Below are positions 34,798 through 45,406 of a DNA stretch of 61,035 nt, piece by piece. Each line of letters opens with the position of its first letter. The stretch's first letter is position 1. The notes under the pieces were generated by a model. The model was given only the letters and a program-made list of their open reading frames with translations. It did not search any database and was not told where the DNA came from. A program made the position numbers and the translations under genes. The DNA is from an uncultured Acidobacteriia bacterium (lineage in GTDB: Bacteria > Acidobacteriota > Terriglobia > Bryobacterales > Bryobacteraceae), in contig CAIVPR010000040.1 of the NCBI GenBank assembly GCA_903907865.1, positions 1 to 61,035 of the forward strand, given 5' to 3'.

Positions 34798-36017
34798 ATG
34801 CCTCGAACAGCAGTGATTGCGGCTCTGATGGTGGCTTGGCTCGAATTCCAAGCGGCAGCCAACGCACAGATTGCCGACTATCCGGCCGACAAGGTCGCTG
34901 ACATTCCGGTCAACTACACGGAAGCGCTGGCGGGCAAGTACACTCTGCCGGACCCTCTGACCCTGCTCAACGGGCAGAAGGTGAAGGACGCGAAGACTTG
35001 GAACGAGAAGCGTCGACCCGAGATTGTCCGTCTGTTCGAGGAAAACCAATATGGCAGGGCACCCGGCAGGCCCGCGGACCTGAGCTTCGAAGTGTTCGAC
35101 AATGGGACGCCGGCGTACGACGGACTCGCGATCCGACGGCAAGTCACAATCCACTTCAACGCCGGCTTTTCCTCGAATTCGAGCGCCGTCGACGACCCGG
35201 GGGTGAAACAGGGCGAAATCTGGGGACGCGACAAGAAGCGCGTTCCCGCCGCCCAAGGCCGCGGTTTCGGTAAGTTGAACGTTCCCGCATTCGTGAAAGA
35301 GGGTTTCGGCATCGCCACCATCTACTACGGCGACATCGACCCGGACTTTGAGGGGGGCGTGCCCTTCGGAGTCCGCGCCATGTACCTGAAACCCGGACAA
35401 TCGGCACCGGCACCCGAGGAATGGGGAGCGGTTTCGGCATGGGCCTGGGGACTCAGCAGGGCGCTCGATTACCTCGAGACCGACAAGGGCGTGGACTCGA
35501 AGAGGGTCGCCGTCACCGGGGTCTCCAGGCTAGGCAAGACGGTCATGTGGGCAGGAGCCCGTGACACGCGGTTCGCCATGGTAATCGCAAGCTGCTCCGG
35601 CGAAGGCGGTGCGGCACTCAGCCGAAGAAACTACGGGAGACCATTGCCCACCTCGTCGCGCCGGGCCGGTACCCTTACCAATTCGCGCAAAACTACGCCA
35701 TGTACGCGCAGCACCCGGATCAATCGCCCGTGGACGCCAACCTTCTCGTGGCCCTCGTCGCACCGCGTCCCTTGTTGCTGCAAACGGTCAACACAGACAA
35801 GTGGTCCGACCCGAAGGGCGAGTTCCTAGCCGCCGTCGCGGCCGGCCCGGTCTACAAGTTGCTGGGAGCGAAGGGTTTGGAGACGGTACAGATCCCGATG
35901 GCCGGGGAACCGGTTTTCAACACGCTCGGCTACTACATGCATGCCGGTGGACACGGGATGGTGCCATCCGACTGGGACATCTATCTGAAATTCATGAAGA
36001 TGCATCTTCTCCAGTGA
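34798..36017 (+). pseudogene. CE15-like glucuronoyl esterase/acetylxylan-esterase-type hydrolase, frameshifted
   Basis: A secreted alpha/beta hydrolase. Signal peptide (VIAALMVAWLEFQAAANAQ), then a CE15-type domain with nucleophile motif GVSRLGKTVMWAGA and CSGEGGAALSRRNYG. At about 35637 the frame breaks: the sequence has three G where four would give NYGETIAHL, and the rest (YPYQFAQNYAMYAQHP, PVDANLLVALVAPRPLLLQ, catalytic His in AGGHGMVPSDW) continues one frame over to a stop at 36017. Restored length is about 406 residues, normal for the family. CE15 enzymes cleave lignin-glucuronoxylan esters. One missing base may be a real mutation or a sequencing error. Confidence 0.82.
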
Positions 36018-36198
36018 TGTCGCCTTCCGAGGTTCCCTCGTCGGCCGGGGCTGGCAGGGCCTTAAAGCGCAGTTCGCCGGAGTCCTCGGACTGCTCGGCC
36101 TCGGGCCTAAGGATTTCGCGGGACACGGGCCGTACCAAACGCAACCCGGGGTCGCCAGCAATGCGCGCTGCCAACCGGCCAAAATAGTCGTCGATCAT
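35992..36198 (-). CDS. Small partner protein of the gp51-like baseplate gene
   Basis: A 68-residue protein starting at the ATG that overlaps the upstream gene's stop (ATGA at 36195-36198). It reads MIDDYFGRLAARIAGDPGLR and then a disordered, acidic tail. Short proteins of this kind (an FxRLAAR helix, then a Pro/Glu tail) commonly follow gp51-like genes in contractile injection or prophage-like clusters. Its 3' end overlaps the convergent esterase gene by 26 nt. Confidence 0.55.
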   Translation of the reverse strand: MIDDYFGRLAARIAGDPGLRLVRPVSREILRPEAEQSEDSGELRFKALPAPADEGTSEGDITGEDASS

Positions 36199-37037
36199 TG
36201 GGATGCCTCCATGTAAAGACGTCTCCGGGCTCGGCTCATTTTCAGAATCTTCGCCTGGGACCAACCGTAGGCCGCAACGAGGTAGTCGAGTTCCGCCACC
36301 GTCCGCCGGGCTTCAGCCGCAATTTCCCGCCAACAGAAGTCCAAGGCATCAAACACCGAGTCGAACTCCAAGCCGCACTCGGAGCATTCGGTATCCAGCC
36401 AGATTTCGGAGTGCCGATCGGAGTCGGCCACCACCTCCCCGAACTCGGCGACAATCTCGGCGGGTAATTCGTCAGGGGAAACTTCAACTCCGTTGTCCCA
36501 GACCGACACGATGCAGCAATCCAGCAACAATGCGCGAACAGCGTCAGGCCCGGATCGTCGGCGGATTGACGCGAGGTCCTCGCCCGAGAGTGGCCGGAAC
36601 CGAATTCGGTAACCATCGCGGTCGAAAAGGGTCTCGTGCGTTCCCAGCTCCCCGGTAGCGCCTCCGAGCAGTTCGGAAACTTCCACCAAATGCTCCGACA
36701 GGGCTCGGCAGTCGGGGCACTCCGCCACGCAGGACACCGTGCCGCCAAATGTCAGTTCCCTGAGCCGGAGAAGGACCGCGTCCCGCTGCCCGATTGTCAG
36801 GCGCAGCAGGTCTTCCGATTGCGCCTTTGGGAACGCGGCGGAAAGCAGCAAGCCGATACGCTCCCCGTAGGAAGCTTCGCGACCCCGTTGCCAGAGATCG
36901 ATGATTTGTTCAGACGTTAGGGCGCTCAAGACCGGTACCGACAACATAACATCGGTGTTCCGTTCCAGAGACAGGTGTGCCGAAGGCGTGCGCAGGACCG
37001 TCGTTGCAGGCTGGACAACTGACTTTGAATCAATCAC
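36195..37037 (-). CDS. gp51/gp26-like phage baseplate (contractile injection system) protein
   Basis: A 280-residue protein resembling the T4 gp26/gp51-type hub proteins found in extracellular contractile injection and prophage tail clusters. Visible features: DLWQRGREASYGERIGLLLSAAF; a RDAVLLRLRELTFG helix; CxxC in VAECPDCRA and TECSECGLEF (zinc-ribbon-like); and a C-terminal FCWREIAAEARRTVAELDYL, then AAYGWSQAKILKMSRARRRLYME, which is very characteristic. The GTG start at 37037 has weak ribosome-binding support; the ATG at residue 31 (MLSVPVL) is an alternative. No sheath, tube or ATPase gene is adjacent. Confidence 0.65.
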   Translation of the reverse strand: MIDSKSVVQPATTVLRTPSAHLSLERNTDVMLSVPVLSALTSEQIIDLWQRGREASYGERIGLLLSAAFPKAQSEDLLRLTIGQRDAVLLRLRELTFGGTVSCVAECPDCRALSEHLVEVSELLGGATGELGTHETLFDRDGYRIRFRPLSGEDLASIRRRSGPDAVRALLLDCCIVSVWDNGVEVSPDELPAEIVAEFGEVVADSDRHSEIWLDTECSECGLEFDSVFDALDFCWREIAAEARRTVAELDYLVAAYGWSQAKILKMSRARRRLYMEASQ

Positions 37038-37085
37038 TTGCAGCGCTCAAAACCGCGGCCTCGGACGTGCACGCCTACTGGCACT

Positions 37086-37613
37086 GTGAATCATTCCAAC
37101 CAAGACGGCGACAGATTCCATCCCACGAATTGGGCAGCGGCCCTCCTATTCGCCGCAATGGTTTTGGCTGCGGCCAGCGCGCTCCGCGATCATGGACACG
37201 TGTTCCGCGCCTTGCAAGCATGGGCCGCGATGACAACGCCGATTCTTGGCTATTTCGTGGTCCGCACCCTTCTTCGGGGCCGACGACCAACCGTTCCAGC
37301 GATTGCGGCGAGCATTGTCTTCGTCGGATTTGCCCTAACGGTCGGCTTGGCGATCACGGCGGGAAGAGTAGCCCCGCAGCTTGCGGGCCCCGCAACACTT
37401 CTCGCATCGGTCCTGCTCCCGGCGATGTGCACGCTTCTGCTCCTCCGCGCGCCGGAATACAGCCCCGCGCGGGTCGGCGGCTTGGCAACAACTTTCGTGA
37501 TGCTGATACTGGCCACCTCGCTAGCCGCAACAGTGGTAAGACACCCGGTGCCCGCGGACTCCACGCAGACCTCACCCCGAAAAACTCCCCCCGCAATTTC
37601 CCACCGAGGTTGA
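37086..37613 (+). CDS. Hypothetical membrane protein
   Basis: A 175-residue protein with about four hydrophobic helices: WAAALLFAAMVLAAASAL, MTTPILGYFVVRTLL, IAASIVFVGFALTVGLAI and LAGPATLLASVLLPAMCTLLL, then GGLATTFVMLILATSLAATVV. The tail is Pro/Thr/Ser-rich. No family recognised. I start at GTG 37086; the frame extends upstream without a better site. It is divergent from the gp51-like gene, 48 nt away. Confidence 0.5.
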   Translation: MNHSNQDGDRFHPTNWAAALLFAAMVLAAASALRDHGHVFRALQAWAAMTTPILGYFVVRTLLRGRRPTVPAIAASIVFVGFALTVGLAITAGRVAPQLAGPATLLASVLLPAMCTLLLLRAPEYSPARVGGLATTFVMLILATSLAATVVRHPVPADSTQTSPRKTPPAISHRG

Positions 37614-37675
37614 CCCGGACCCGCAAGGTGTAATAAGCTCCTGAACAAGTGCTCCGTCCCCAGATCCGACCATAC

Positions 37676-38830
37676 ATGAGCCGACGGCAGTCCCTCCGCG
37701 CCCTGGCGGGTTTCGTCGCCGGTTCGCCGTTGCTAAGCAGCCAAGACGTTGTCCGCGACCACACACGGGTCCCCGGCCTGAAGGAACTGCAAAACGCCCT
37801 CGAATTCGAGGAGGTGGCGTTCTCCAAGCTCGCCCGGTCGGTGTACAACTACCGGGCGTATGGCGAAGAAGGCGAGTTTACGCTTCGGCGCAACCGGCAG
37901 GCGTTCGATTGGGTGGAACTGGTTCCACGCCGCATAGGCACGGGAAACATCGATACATCCATCGACCTTCTCGGCACGAAGATGGCCTTCCCGATCCTGG
38001 TGTCCCCGACGGCGGCCCACGGCGAAATGCATGTCGACGGCGAAAAGGAGACCCACAAGGGCGCGGCCGCGGCATCGAACACCCCGATGATCGTGAGCAA
38101 CAACTCCAGCTTCCCCTTCGACAAGGTTGCGGCGGCGGCGGAGAGTCCCACGTGGGTGCAGTTGTACCCGAAACAGTCGCTCGAGACCAACCGCCAGTAC
38201 CTGGAGTCGGCGCAGGCCGCCGGCGCCAAGGCGGTGGTGGTGACGATCGACCAACAAGCGTCGGTCTACGAGCGCGCCCAACACGACCGGAACATGGTCG
38301 GGGGCGGCGGGCGCGGCGGACGGGCCGGGGCACGACCCCAGACCGGCAATCCGTACCGGGTCTCCGACAACAGGCTCTGGTACGAATGGAAGTTCTTCGA
38401 CCAGATTCGCCCGATCGTGAAGGTCCCGATGCTCGCCAAGGGCGTTCTCACGGGGGAGGACGCGAAACTGTGCCTGGAACACGGCGTGGACGCCATCTAC
38501 GTCTCGAACCACGGTGGACGGTCGATGGACTACACGCCAGCCACACTCGAAGTCCTGCCTGAAATCGTGGACGCCGTCGGCGGCAAGGTCCCCGTGCTGT
38601 TCGACAGCGGAATCCGGCGGGGCTCCGACATCCTGAAGGCCCTTGCGCTGGGTGCGAGCGCCGTCTGTCTCGGTCGGGTACCGCTGTGGGGACTTGGCTC
38701 GTTCGGGGCACCCGGCGTACAGCGTGTCCTCGAAATCCTCCAAGCCGAACTGGTGGAGGCCATGCGTTACACGGGACGAACCAACCTCGCCTCGATCGAC
38801 CGTAAACTGGTATTGACCAACTTCCCTTAA
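37676..38830 (+). CDS. Tat-exported FMN-dependent alpha-hydroxy-acid oxidase/dehydrogenase
   Basis: A 384-residue TIM-barrel flavoenzyme. The ATG at 37676 gives a twin-arginine leader SRRQSLRALAGFVAGSP. The FMN domain shows FPILVSPTAAHGEMH, TWVQLYPKQS, the catalytic YVSNHGGRSMDYTPA (His plus Arg) and VLFDSGIRRGSDILKALALGASAV, where phosphate binds. Such enzymes oxidise L-lactate, glycolate or mandelate. Export to the periplasm is unusual for the family. A Gly/Arg-rich loop (GGGGRGGRAGARP) is inserted near residue 205. A paralogue lacking the catalytic His follows. Confidence 0.87.
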   Translation: MSRRQSLRALAGFVAGSPLLSSQDVVRDHTRVPGLKELQNALEFEEVAFSKLARSVYNYRAYGEEGEFTLRRNRQAFDWVELVPRRIGTGNIDTSIDLLGTKMAFPILVSPTAAHGEMHVDGEKETHKGAAAASNTPMIVSNNSSFPFDKVAAAAESPTWVQLYPKQSLETNRQYLESAQAAGAKAVVVTIDQQASVYERAQHDRNMVGGGGRGGRAGARPQTGNPYRVSDNRLWYEWKFFDQIRPIVKVPMLAKGVLTGEDAKLCLEHGVDAIYVSNHGGRSMDYTPATLEVLPEIVDAVGGKVPVLFDSGIRRGSDILKALALGASAVCLGRVPLWGLGSFGAPGVQRVLEILQAELVEAMRYTGRTNLASIDRKLVLTNFP

Positions 38831-38849
38831 CGGACAGCCAACGGAAAAC

Positions 38850-39802
38850 GTGCCCATGCCTCAATTGATTGGAGAACCGCCCGGACGCATCGCGCCGGTC
38901 GAGGAGTTGGTCAACACGCTCGAATTCGAGGGAATGGCCAAGCGCAAGCTCGACAGCCTCAGCTTCGCGCTGATCGCAGGGGGAGACCGGAAGGCATTTG
39001 AAAGGATCACGTTCCGTCCACGCCTGATGGTCAACACCACCGGGCTGGACCTTTCGCTCGATCTGCTCGGGCGCAAGCACTTTACGCCGATCATCGTCGG
39101 CCCGGTTGCCCAAACAGGGCGGTTCCACGCCGAGGCCGAGACAGGGCTTGCGAAAGGGGCTGCGGGGGCGAAGGCGCTGATCATCCTCCCGGAAAAGTCG
39201 TCGCACGCCGTGGGCAAAGCCGCCGGCGAGGCATCCGCCGGATGGTGGTTCCAAGCCTCCCCCGTGACCGCGCCGGACGCCCTCAAAGCCGCCGTGGCAG
39301 CCGGATGCGGAGCCGTGTGCGTAACACTCGCCAACACGGGCGCGGACTGGAACACCATTGACAACATCCGCAAAGCCGCCGGGGTCCCGCTTGTGCTGAA
39401 GGGAATCATGAGCCCCGACGAGGCCACCGCGGCCCTCCAGCACGGCGTGTCGGCAATCGTCGTGTCCAATTACGTGGGGGAGGCCAACGCCGCGTCCACC
39501 GCCCCATCCCCGATTGCCTCACCCGCGGAAGTATTGCCTGGAATCGCCAAAGCAGTGGGAGGCAAGCTTCCGATCCTCGTCGATGGCGGCATCCGGCGCG
39601 GCAGCGACGTCCTCAAGGCACTGGCCCTTGGGGCGAACGCGGTGGTGATCGCAAGGCCCGCGATCTGGGGCCTGGCAGCCTACGGGGCCCCCGGCGTCCA
39701 GCGCGTGGTCGAAATCCTCCAAACCGACCTGGGCCGCGACATGGCTATGTGCGGACGACCCACCCTACAGTCCATCGATTCAACAGTCGTGAGAATACAC
39801 AA

Positions 39803-39809
<7 letters not shown>
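38850..39809 (+). CDS. Degenerate alpha-hydroxy-acid oxidase paralogue lacking the catalytic His
   Basis: A 319-residue paralogue of the preceding enzyme. The phosphate-binding half is kept (LVDGGIRRGSDVLKALALGANAVV), as is the barrel Lys in VPLVLKGI. The catalytic SNHGGR is instead SNYVGE (VVSNYVGEANAA), so both the His and the Arg of the active site are gone. It has no export signal. It may bind FMN without oxidase activity, or act as a partner. It overlaps the next gene by 7 nt (ATGGTAA). Start is GTG at 38850 or ATG 38856. Confidence 0.82.
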
Positions 39810-41190
<1,381 letters not shown>

Positions 41191-41194
<4 letters not shown>

Positions 41195-41637
41195 TCTTTG
41201 TAGGTCGACCCGTCGGGCTTGACGGCGTACTCGCTCGTCTTCGAGCCCTTCTTGATCTGGGCCTCGTAAGCCTCGATGCCGGCGGATTTGGTCAGCGACA
41301 CGACCTTCACGATCTTGTCCTTGCCCGCCTTTTTCTCGATGGCGGATTTGGCCGGGGCCGGAATCGACGCGAGATCCACCTCGTCCTCAGTCTCGGCGAC
41401 CTTGCCGGTCTTGTCGATCAGAACGTCCCGACTCTTCCCGTTGCGGTCCATTTCGACTTCATAGAGAGTCTTGCCACCTTCGGTCTCGGTCGAGATGCCG
41501 GACAGCTTGGCACCCTTCAACTGATCCTGCGCGGTCTTCTGGACTGCGGGCGGGAGGTCTTCCAACTTGAGTTTCTTCTCGGCGGCCACGGCGTACGACA
41601 GCGCGGCGACCACGGAGAGGATTGCGATCTTCTTCAT
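41191..41637 (-). CDS. Secreted PepSY-like protein with two repeats
   Basis: A 148-residue exported protein. Signal peptide (MKKIAILSVVAALSYAVAA), then two PepSY-like units: LPPAVQKTAQDQLKGAK with YEVEMDRNGKSRDVLIDKTG, and IPAPAKSAIEKKAGKDKIVK with YEAQIKKGSKTSEYAVKPDG. PepSY-like domains are thought to bind or inhibit peptidases. Its stop overlaps the convergent gene's stop. Confidence 0.82.
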
Positions 41638-41729
41638 ACCTCAGATTCTGGGCCCGCAGCCTGAAGATTCAATGAACCAATGGCTGGTCGCGCCGAAAAA
41701 GGTGGAACTCGGCTTGCTGGAAGGAGGTC

Positions 41730-42290
41730 GTGAAACCCATCCTCATCATCTACGCAACGCGAGAGGGACATACCCGGCGCATCGCGGAACGGGCGGGAGC
41801 GGCGATTGCCGCCGAGGGCCGGACCTTCGAAGTCGTCGATGCCGCCAACCTTCCCAACGGGTTCGAGGTGGCGAACTACTCCGCAGCCGTGGTTGCCGCC
41901 TCGGTCCACAAAGGAAAACACGAGAGCGAAATGACGCAATTCGTCAGGTGCCACACGGCTTGGCTGCGCCAAGTCCCGACGCTGTTTCTTTCGGTCAGCT
42001 TGGAGGAAGTCAGTGCGGAGAAGGCGGGTGAAACGGCTGCTCGCCGCGCCGAAGCACAGGCGAACGTCAAACAACTGATGGAGCGGTTTTTGCTGGAGAC
42101 CAACTGGAGACCCACGCGCGCCGAACCGGTGGCCTGGGCGCTAGTCTACAGCAAATACAACTGGCTGATGCGCTTCATCATGAAGCGCATCGCCAAGAAA
42201 GCGGGCGGGCCAACTGATACTACTCGGGACTACGAGTTCACGGACTGGACCCGGTTAGACCGGATGGTCCGTGAACTCGTTCATCCTTGA
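41730..42290 (+). CDS. Flavodoxin-domain protoporphyrinogen oxidase-like protein (HemG-type)
   Basis: A 186-residue flavodoxin-fold protein. The FMN loop is ILIIYATREGHTRRIAERAG; VVAASVHKGKHESEM and LFLSVSLEEVSAEKAGETAAR follow the HemG pattern. HemG oxidises protoporphyrinogen IX using quinone, fitting a menaquinone-based organism (mqnA at 7.7 kb). The C-terminal half has YSKYNWLMRFIMKRIAKKAGG, also HemG-like. It starts at GTG just after GGAAGGAGGT. No other heme genes are near. Confidence 0.78.
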   Translation: MKPILIIYATREGHTRRIAERAGAAIAAEGRTFEVVDAANLPNGFEVANYSAAVVAASVHKGKHESEMTQFVRCHTAWLRQVPTLFLSVSLEEVSAEKAGETAARRAEAQANVKQLMERFLLETNWRPTRAEPVAWALVYSKYNWLMRFIMKRIAKKAGGPTDTTRDYEFTDWTRLDRMVRELVHP

Positions 42291-42302
42291 GAACACCAGC
42301 TG

Positions 42303-43661
42303 CTATTGGGCCGACGTGCGAAGGGCGACACCGTCCTGGCTGGCGACACCGTTGACCAAGACCTTGAGGCTCGCGTCTCCCGTGGGAACGCCCGCCGGAA
42401 TCGTGATGTTCACCTGGTAGAGGCCCGCGGTCATGCCGGGCGTCACGCCCGCGTACGTTACGGCGGAAGCCGGTAGCGCGGTGCCGTTCAACATCACTGT
42501 CACGGTGTTGGTGGTGGCTGAAGGCGCTCCGGGTAGGACGGCAGCGTCGATATGCCCCGCCGTATCGCCCAAACCGGAGGCGTAGAAGGTCACCAAATCG
42601 CCCGGCTTCGCGGCTTTCGCTCCCGTCACAGCGGTCGGGTCGGCAACAAGGGTCGAGGTGTTGGAGAACTGGGCAGCCGCCTTGGCGCCATCCAGAGTAA
42701 ACACGCCGGGAGCAGCGGCGGTTGTCTGGACCGTGATCGAAGAGCTGGTGATCGCCGTCCCGCCGGTTGGATTCAGGATGACCCTGACGTCCGTTGCACC
42801 CGCCGCGGTACCGGTGGGCACGACCGCATTGATCTGCGTCGCGCTGGCGTACAGGATCGGGGCGCGTACCTTGTTGATCTCGACCGCCATACAGGAAAGA
42901 GCACTGGGCACGAGGCGGGACGCGAGGTCCTCCGGCAGAACCTGGCGGGTCAGACCGGTCGGCTGGAAGCCCGTGCCGAAGATGCTGATCAGCGAGTTGG
43001 GCGCGATGGCCCCTTTGAAGGACGCTGAACTGACCGCGGAGGACACGGTGGGCACGCCGGTCAGGTCGCATGTGGCGGGCGAGAGCACCATGCTCGTGGT
43101 GTAGACACGGTCGTTGCTGTTGGCCCCGTTGCCGTCCGCGGCATTGCCGGCCAAGTAGAAGACCACGTCGCCGGCGGCAGTTGCGGGCGGCGTCCAATCG
43201 ACCGAGTAGGTGAAACCAGCGCCAACATCGGTAACCGCGGCCGAGCGGTGCGAGGCGAACTCCACGTCACCGTTGCAGGGCCCGTCCGGACCGGCGAGGC
43301 AGCGGACGCGGATGTCGGTATTCGACGTGAATGTTCCGGCTTGTTTCGCCGGATTGCTTGCCAACCGGGCTGTCACTTGGAATCCCCAGCGCTTCTGGTC
43401 CGGGTGCTTGATGGTGACTTTGATGGTCTGGGTTACGCCGGGCCGCCACGGGGCCACGACCATGGAGACCGAGCCCCGCCCATCTGAATTGGCTGGAGCA
43501 AAGGTCCTGTGGCAGGCAGTGCAGCTGATCCCGCCGTCCACCGCAGCACCCGTGCGCGATTGAGGTGGACCGGTCGAAAATGCAGCCAAAGGAGATGGCG
43601 TTAAACAAGAGGCGGCAACAAACAGGAGGCTGGTTAGAGTGGTTTTTTGTCTTTGAATCAC
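42303..43661 (-). CDS. Secreted choice-of-anchor V-like protein with TIGR03437-type C-terminus
   Basis: A 452-residue exported protein. A signal-like segment (TLTSLLFVAASCLTPSPLAAF) is followed by CTACHRTFAPANSDG, a CxxCH site typical of the choice-of-anchor V region, and a Reeler-like beta domain (VTARLASNPAKQAGTF, YLAGNAADGNGANSNDRVY). The C-terminal 220 residues (SFKGAIAPNSLISIFGTGF, then YASATQINAVVPTG, TFYASGLGDTAG) are a TIGR03437-type domain. Start is uncertain: GTG at 43661 sits directly before the signal peptide; the open frame continues to 43799. Confidence 0.8.
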   Translation of the reverse strand: MIQRQKTTLTSLLFVAASCLTPSPLAAFSTGPPQSRTGAAVDGGISCTACHRTFAPANSDGRGSVSMVVAPWRPGVTQTIKVTIKHPDQKRWGFQVTARLASNPAKQAGTFTSNTDIRVRCLAGPDGPCNGDVEFASHRSAAVTDVGAGFTYSVDWTPPATAAGDVVFYLAGNAADGNGANSNDRVYTTSMVLSPATCDLTGVPTVSSAVSSASFKGAIAPNSLISIFGTGFQPTGLTRQVLPEDLASRLVPSALSCMAVEINKVRAPILYASATQINAVVPTGTAAGATDVRVILNPTGGTAITSSSITVQTTAAAPGVFTLDGAKAAAQFSNTSTLVADPTAVTGAKAAKPGDLVTFYASGLGDTAGHIDAAVLPGAPSATTNTVTVMLNGTALPASAVTYAGVTPGMTAGLYQVNITIPAGVPTGDASLKVLVNGVASQDGVALRTSAQ

Positions 43662-44050
43662 TCGTCCATGATCGTCTATAAACGGCACGGAAGTTGACAA
43701 CGCGTTGTGAATAAAATGTAAACACTCTGGCCTCCGCGAGCCAGCGCCGGGGGCTTGGATGGAGCGGCAGCGGGACGCGCTGCCTTGCTTGGGAGGCACC
43801 GGCGTCGCGGTTTACGCGGATTTACAAAATGACCGGGGCAGTTTCAGGCCTCCGTAGTGCCGACGCGTACCGGACGGAAGTACAATGAATGGAAACAGTT
43901 GTCCGGGTTCCGAGCGTTGTGAGGGCGCTTGGGGCGTGGTCCGCCGCAGGGCGTTGAAGATATTTTGATTGCCTACCGACGGCCCGGTTGTTACCTCACG
44001 GGATGGCTCGCAGTCTCTAATAACTACAACGTTTTCTGAACACGGCCTGA
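43662..44050. other. Divergent intergenic region upstream of the RND operon
   Basis: These 389 nt separate the anchor-V-like gene (minus) and the RND operon (plus) and should hold both promoters. I see no gene, tRNA or strong hairpin, and no convincing operator-like palindrome. No adjacent regulator gene is present for the efflux operon. Confidence 0.5.
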
Positions 44051-45406
44051 ATGACCACCACCAGCGATCTCCAATCCACCCAACCAAGCGGGACCCCGCA
44101 GCAACCGAAGGCCAAGAAGCGCGGTTTCGTCTGGGCATTCTTCCTTATTCTGGTCATCGCCCTGACCGGCTACGCCGTTTGGCGCGCCAGCCAGCCGGGC
44201 CTCATCCCGGCAAACCCGAACGCCGGCGGCGGTCGAGGTGGCGGTCGTGGCCGTGGCAACCTTGGGCCGACCCCAGTGGTTGTCGCCAAGGTCAAGAAGG
44301 CCGTCGTACCCAACTATCTTTCGGGCCTCGGCAACGTCACAGCCTACTACACCGTGGCGGTAAAGTCCCGCGTGGACGGCCAATTGATGTCCATCACCTT
44401 CAAGGAAGGCGACTACGTCAAGGAGGGTCAAGTCCTCGCCGAAATCGATCCGCGGCCCTTCCAAGTTCAATTGGAGCAGGCCGAAGGCACGCAGGCACGC
44501 GACCAAGCGCTCCTTGCGAACGCGAAGGTCGACCTTGAGCGATACAAAACGCTTCTCGCTCAAGACGCGGTTCCGCGCCAGCAGTTGGATACGCAAGAGG
44601 CCCTTGTCCGTCAGCTCACCGGCACGGTGAAGCAGGACCAGGCTGCGGTCGACAACGCCAAGCTCCAGCTCACCTACGCGCACATCACCGCGCCGATCAC
44701 CGGTCGCATCGGCCTCCGTTTGGTGGATCCGGGCAACATCGTCCGAGCCGTGGACGCCAACGGCATCCTCATCATTACCCAGTTGCAGCCCATCACGGTG
44801 CTCTTCACGATCCCCGAGGACAGCCTTCCGCAAGTGTTGAGCCGGGTCAACAAGGGTGTCAAGCTGACGGTGGAAGCGTGGAACCGGGACAACTCCAAGA
44901 AGCTCGCGACCGGCACGCTGGTCACCGTGGACAATCAGATCGACCTCACGACGGGCACCTCAAAGATGAAAGCGGTCTTCGACAACAAGGACAGCGCTCT
45001 TTTCCCGAACCAGTTCGTCAACGTCAAGCTTCTTGTCGACACAATGGCGAACCAGATGGTGGTCCCCTCGGTGGGCATCCAGCATGGCCAACAGGGCGAC
45101 TTCGTGTTCGTGGTGCCCCCGGGCGAAGACGCGAAGGTAGTCATCACGCAGGTCAAAACGGGAATTGTGCTCGAAGGCGACCAGACGTCGATTTCGAGCG
45201 GTTTGGAGGAAGGCGACCAGGTCGTGATCGACGGCACCGACCGTCTGCAGAACGGTAGCGCGGTCCGGATCCGCAAGCCGGGTGACGATGGAATGGGCGG
45301 CGGACGCGGTCGCGGCCGTGGCGGTCGCGGTGGACGCGGAGCCGACGGCAAGGCTGGCGACAAGACCGGCGGCGAAGGCCGCCAAGGCGGGGGCCGGCAA
45401 CAGTGA
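44051..45406 (+). CDS. RND efflux periplasmic adaptor (MdtA-like)
   Basis: A 451-residue membrane-fusion protein. One N-terminal helix ([19 protein letters not shown]) anchors it; a Gly/Arg-rich tract (59-70) leads to the barrel-sandwich domain ([36 protein letters not shown]), the alpha-hairpin ([21 protein letters not shown]) and the lipoyl return ([22 protein letters not shown]). The tail is again Gly/Arg-rich ([17 protein letters not shown]). It bridges permease and outer-membrane channel. Its TGA overlaps the permease GTG (GTGA). Confidence 0.92.
   Translation: MTTTSDLQSTQPSGTPQQPKAKKRGFVWAFFLILVIALTGYAVWRASQPGLIPANPNAGGGRGGGRGRGNLGPTPVVVAKVKKAVVPNYLSGLGNVTAYYTVAVKSRVDGQLMSITFKEGDYVKEGQVLAEIDPRPFQVQLEQAEGTQARDQALLANAKVDLERYKTLLAQDAVPRQQLDTQEALVRQLTGTVKQDQAAVDNAKLQLTYAHITAPITGRIGLRLVDPGNIVRAVDANGILIITQLQPITVLFTIPEDSLPQVLSRVNKGVKLTVEAWNRDNSKKLATGTLVTVDNQIDLTTGTSKMKAVFDNKDSALFPNQFVNVKLLVDTMANQMVVPSVGIQHGQQGDFVFVVPPGEDAKVVITQVKTGIVLEGDQTSISSGLEEGDQVVIDGTDRLQNGSAVRIRKPGDDGMGGGRGRGRGGRGGRGADGKAGDKTGGEGRQGGGRQQ

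Noticed and set aside
37643-37665. Possible fourth copy of the dispersed palindrome before the FMN oxidase gene
   Set aside because: Only about 14 of 19 bases match the left arm and there is no partner arm; chance similarity is likely.
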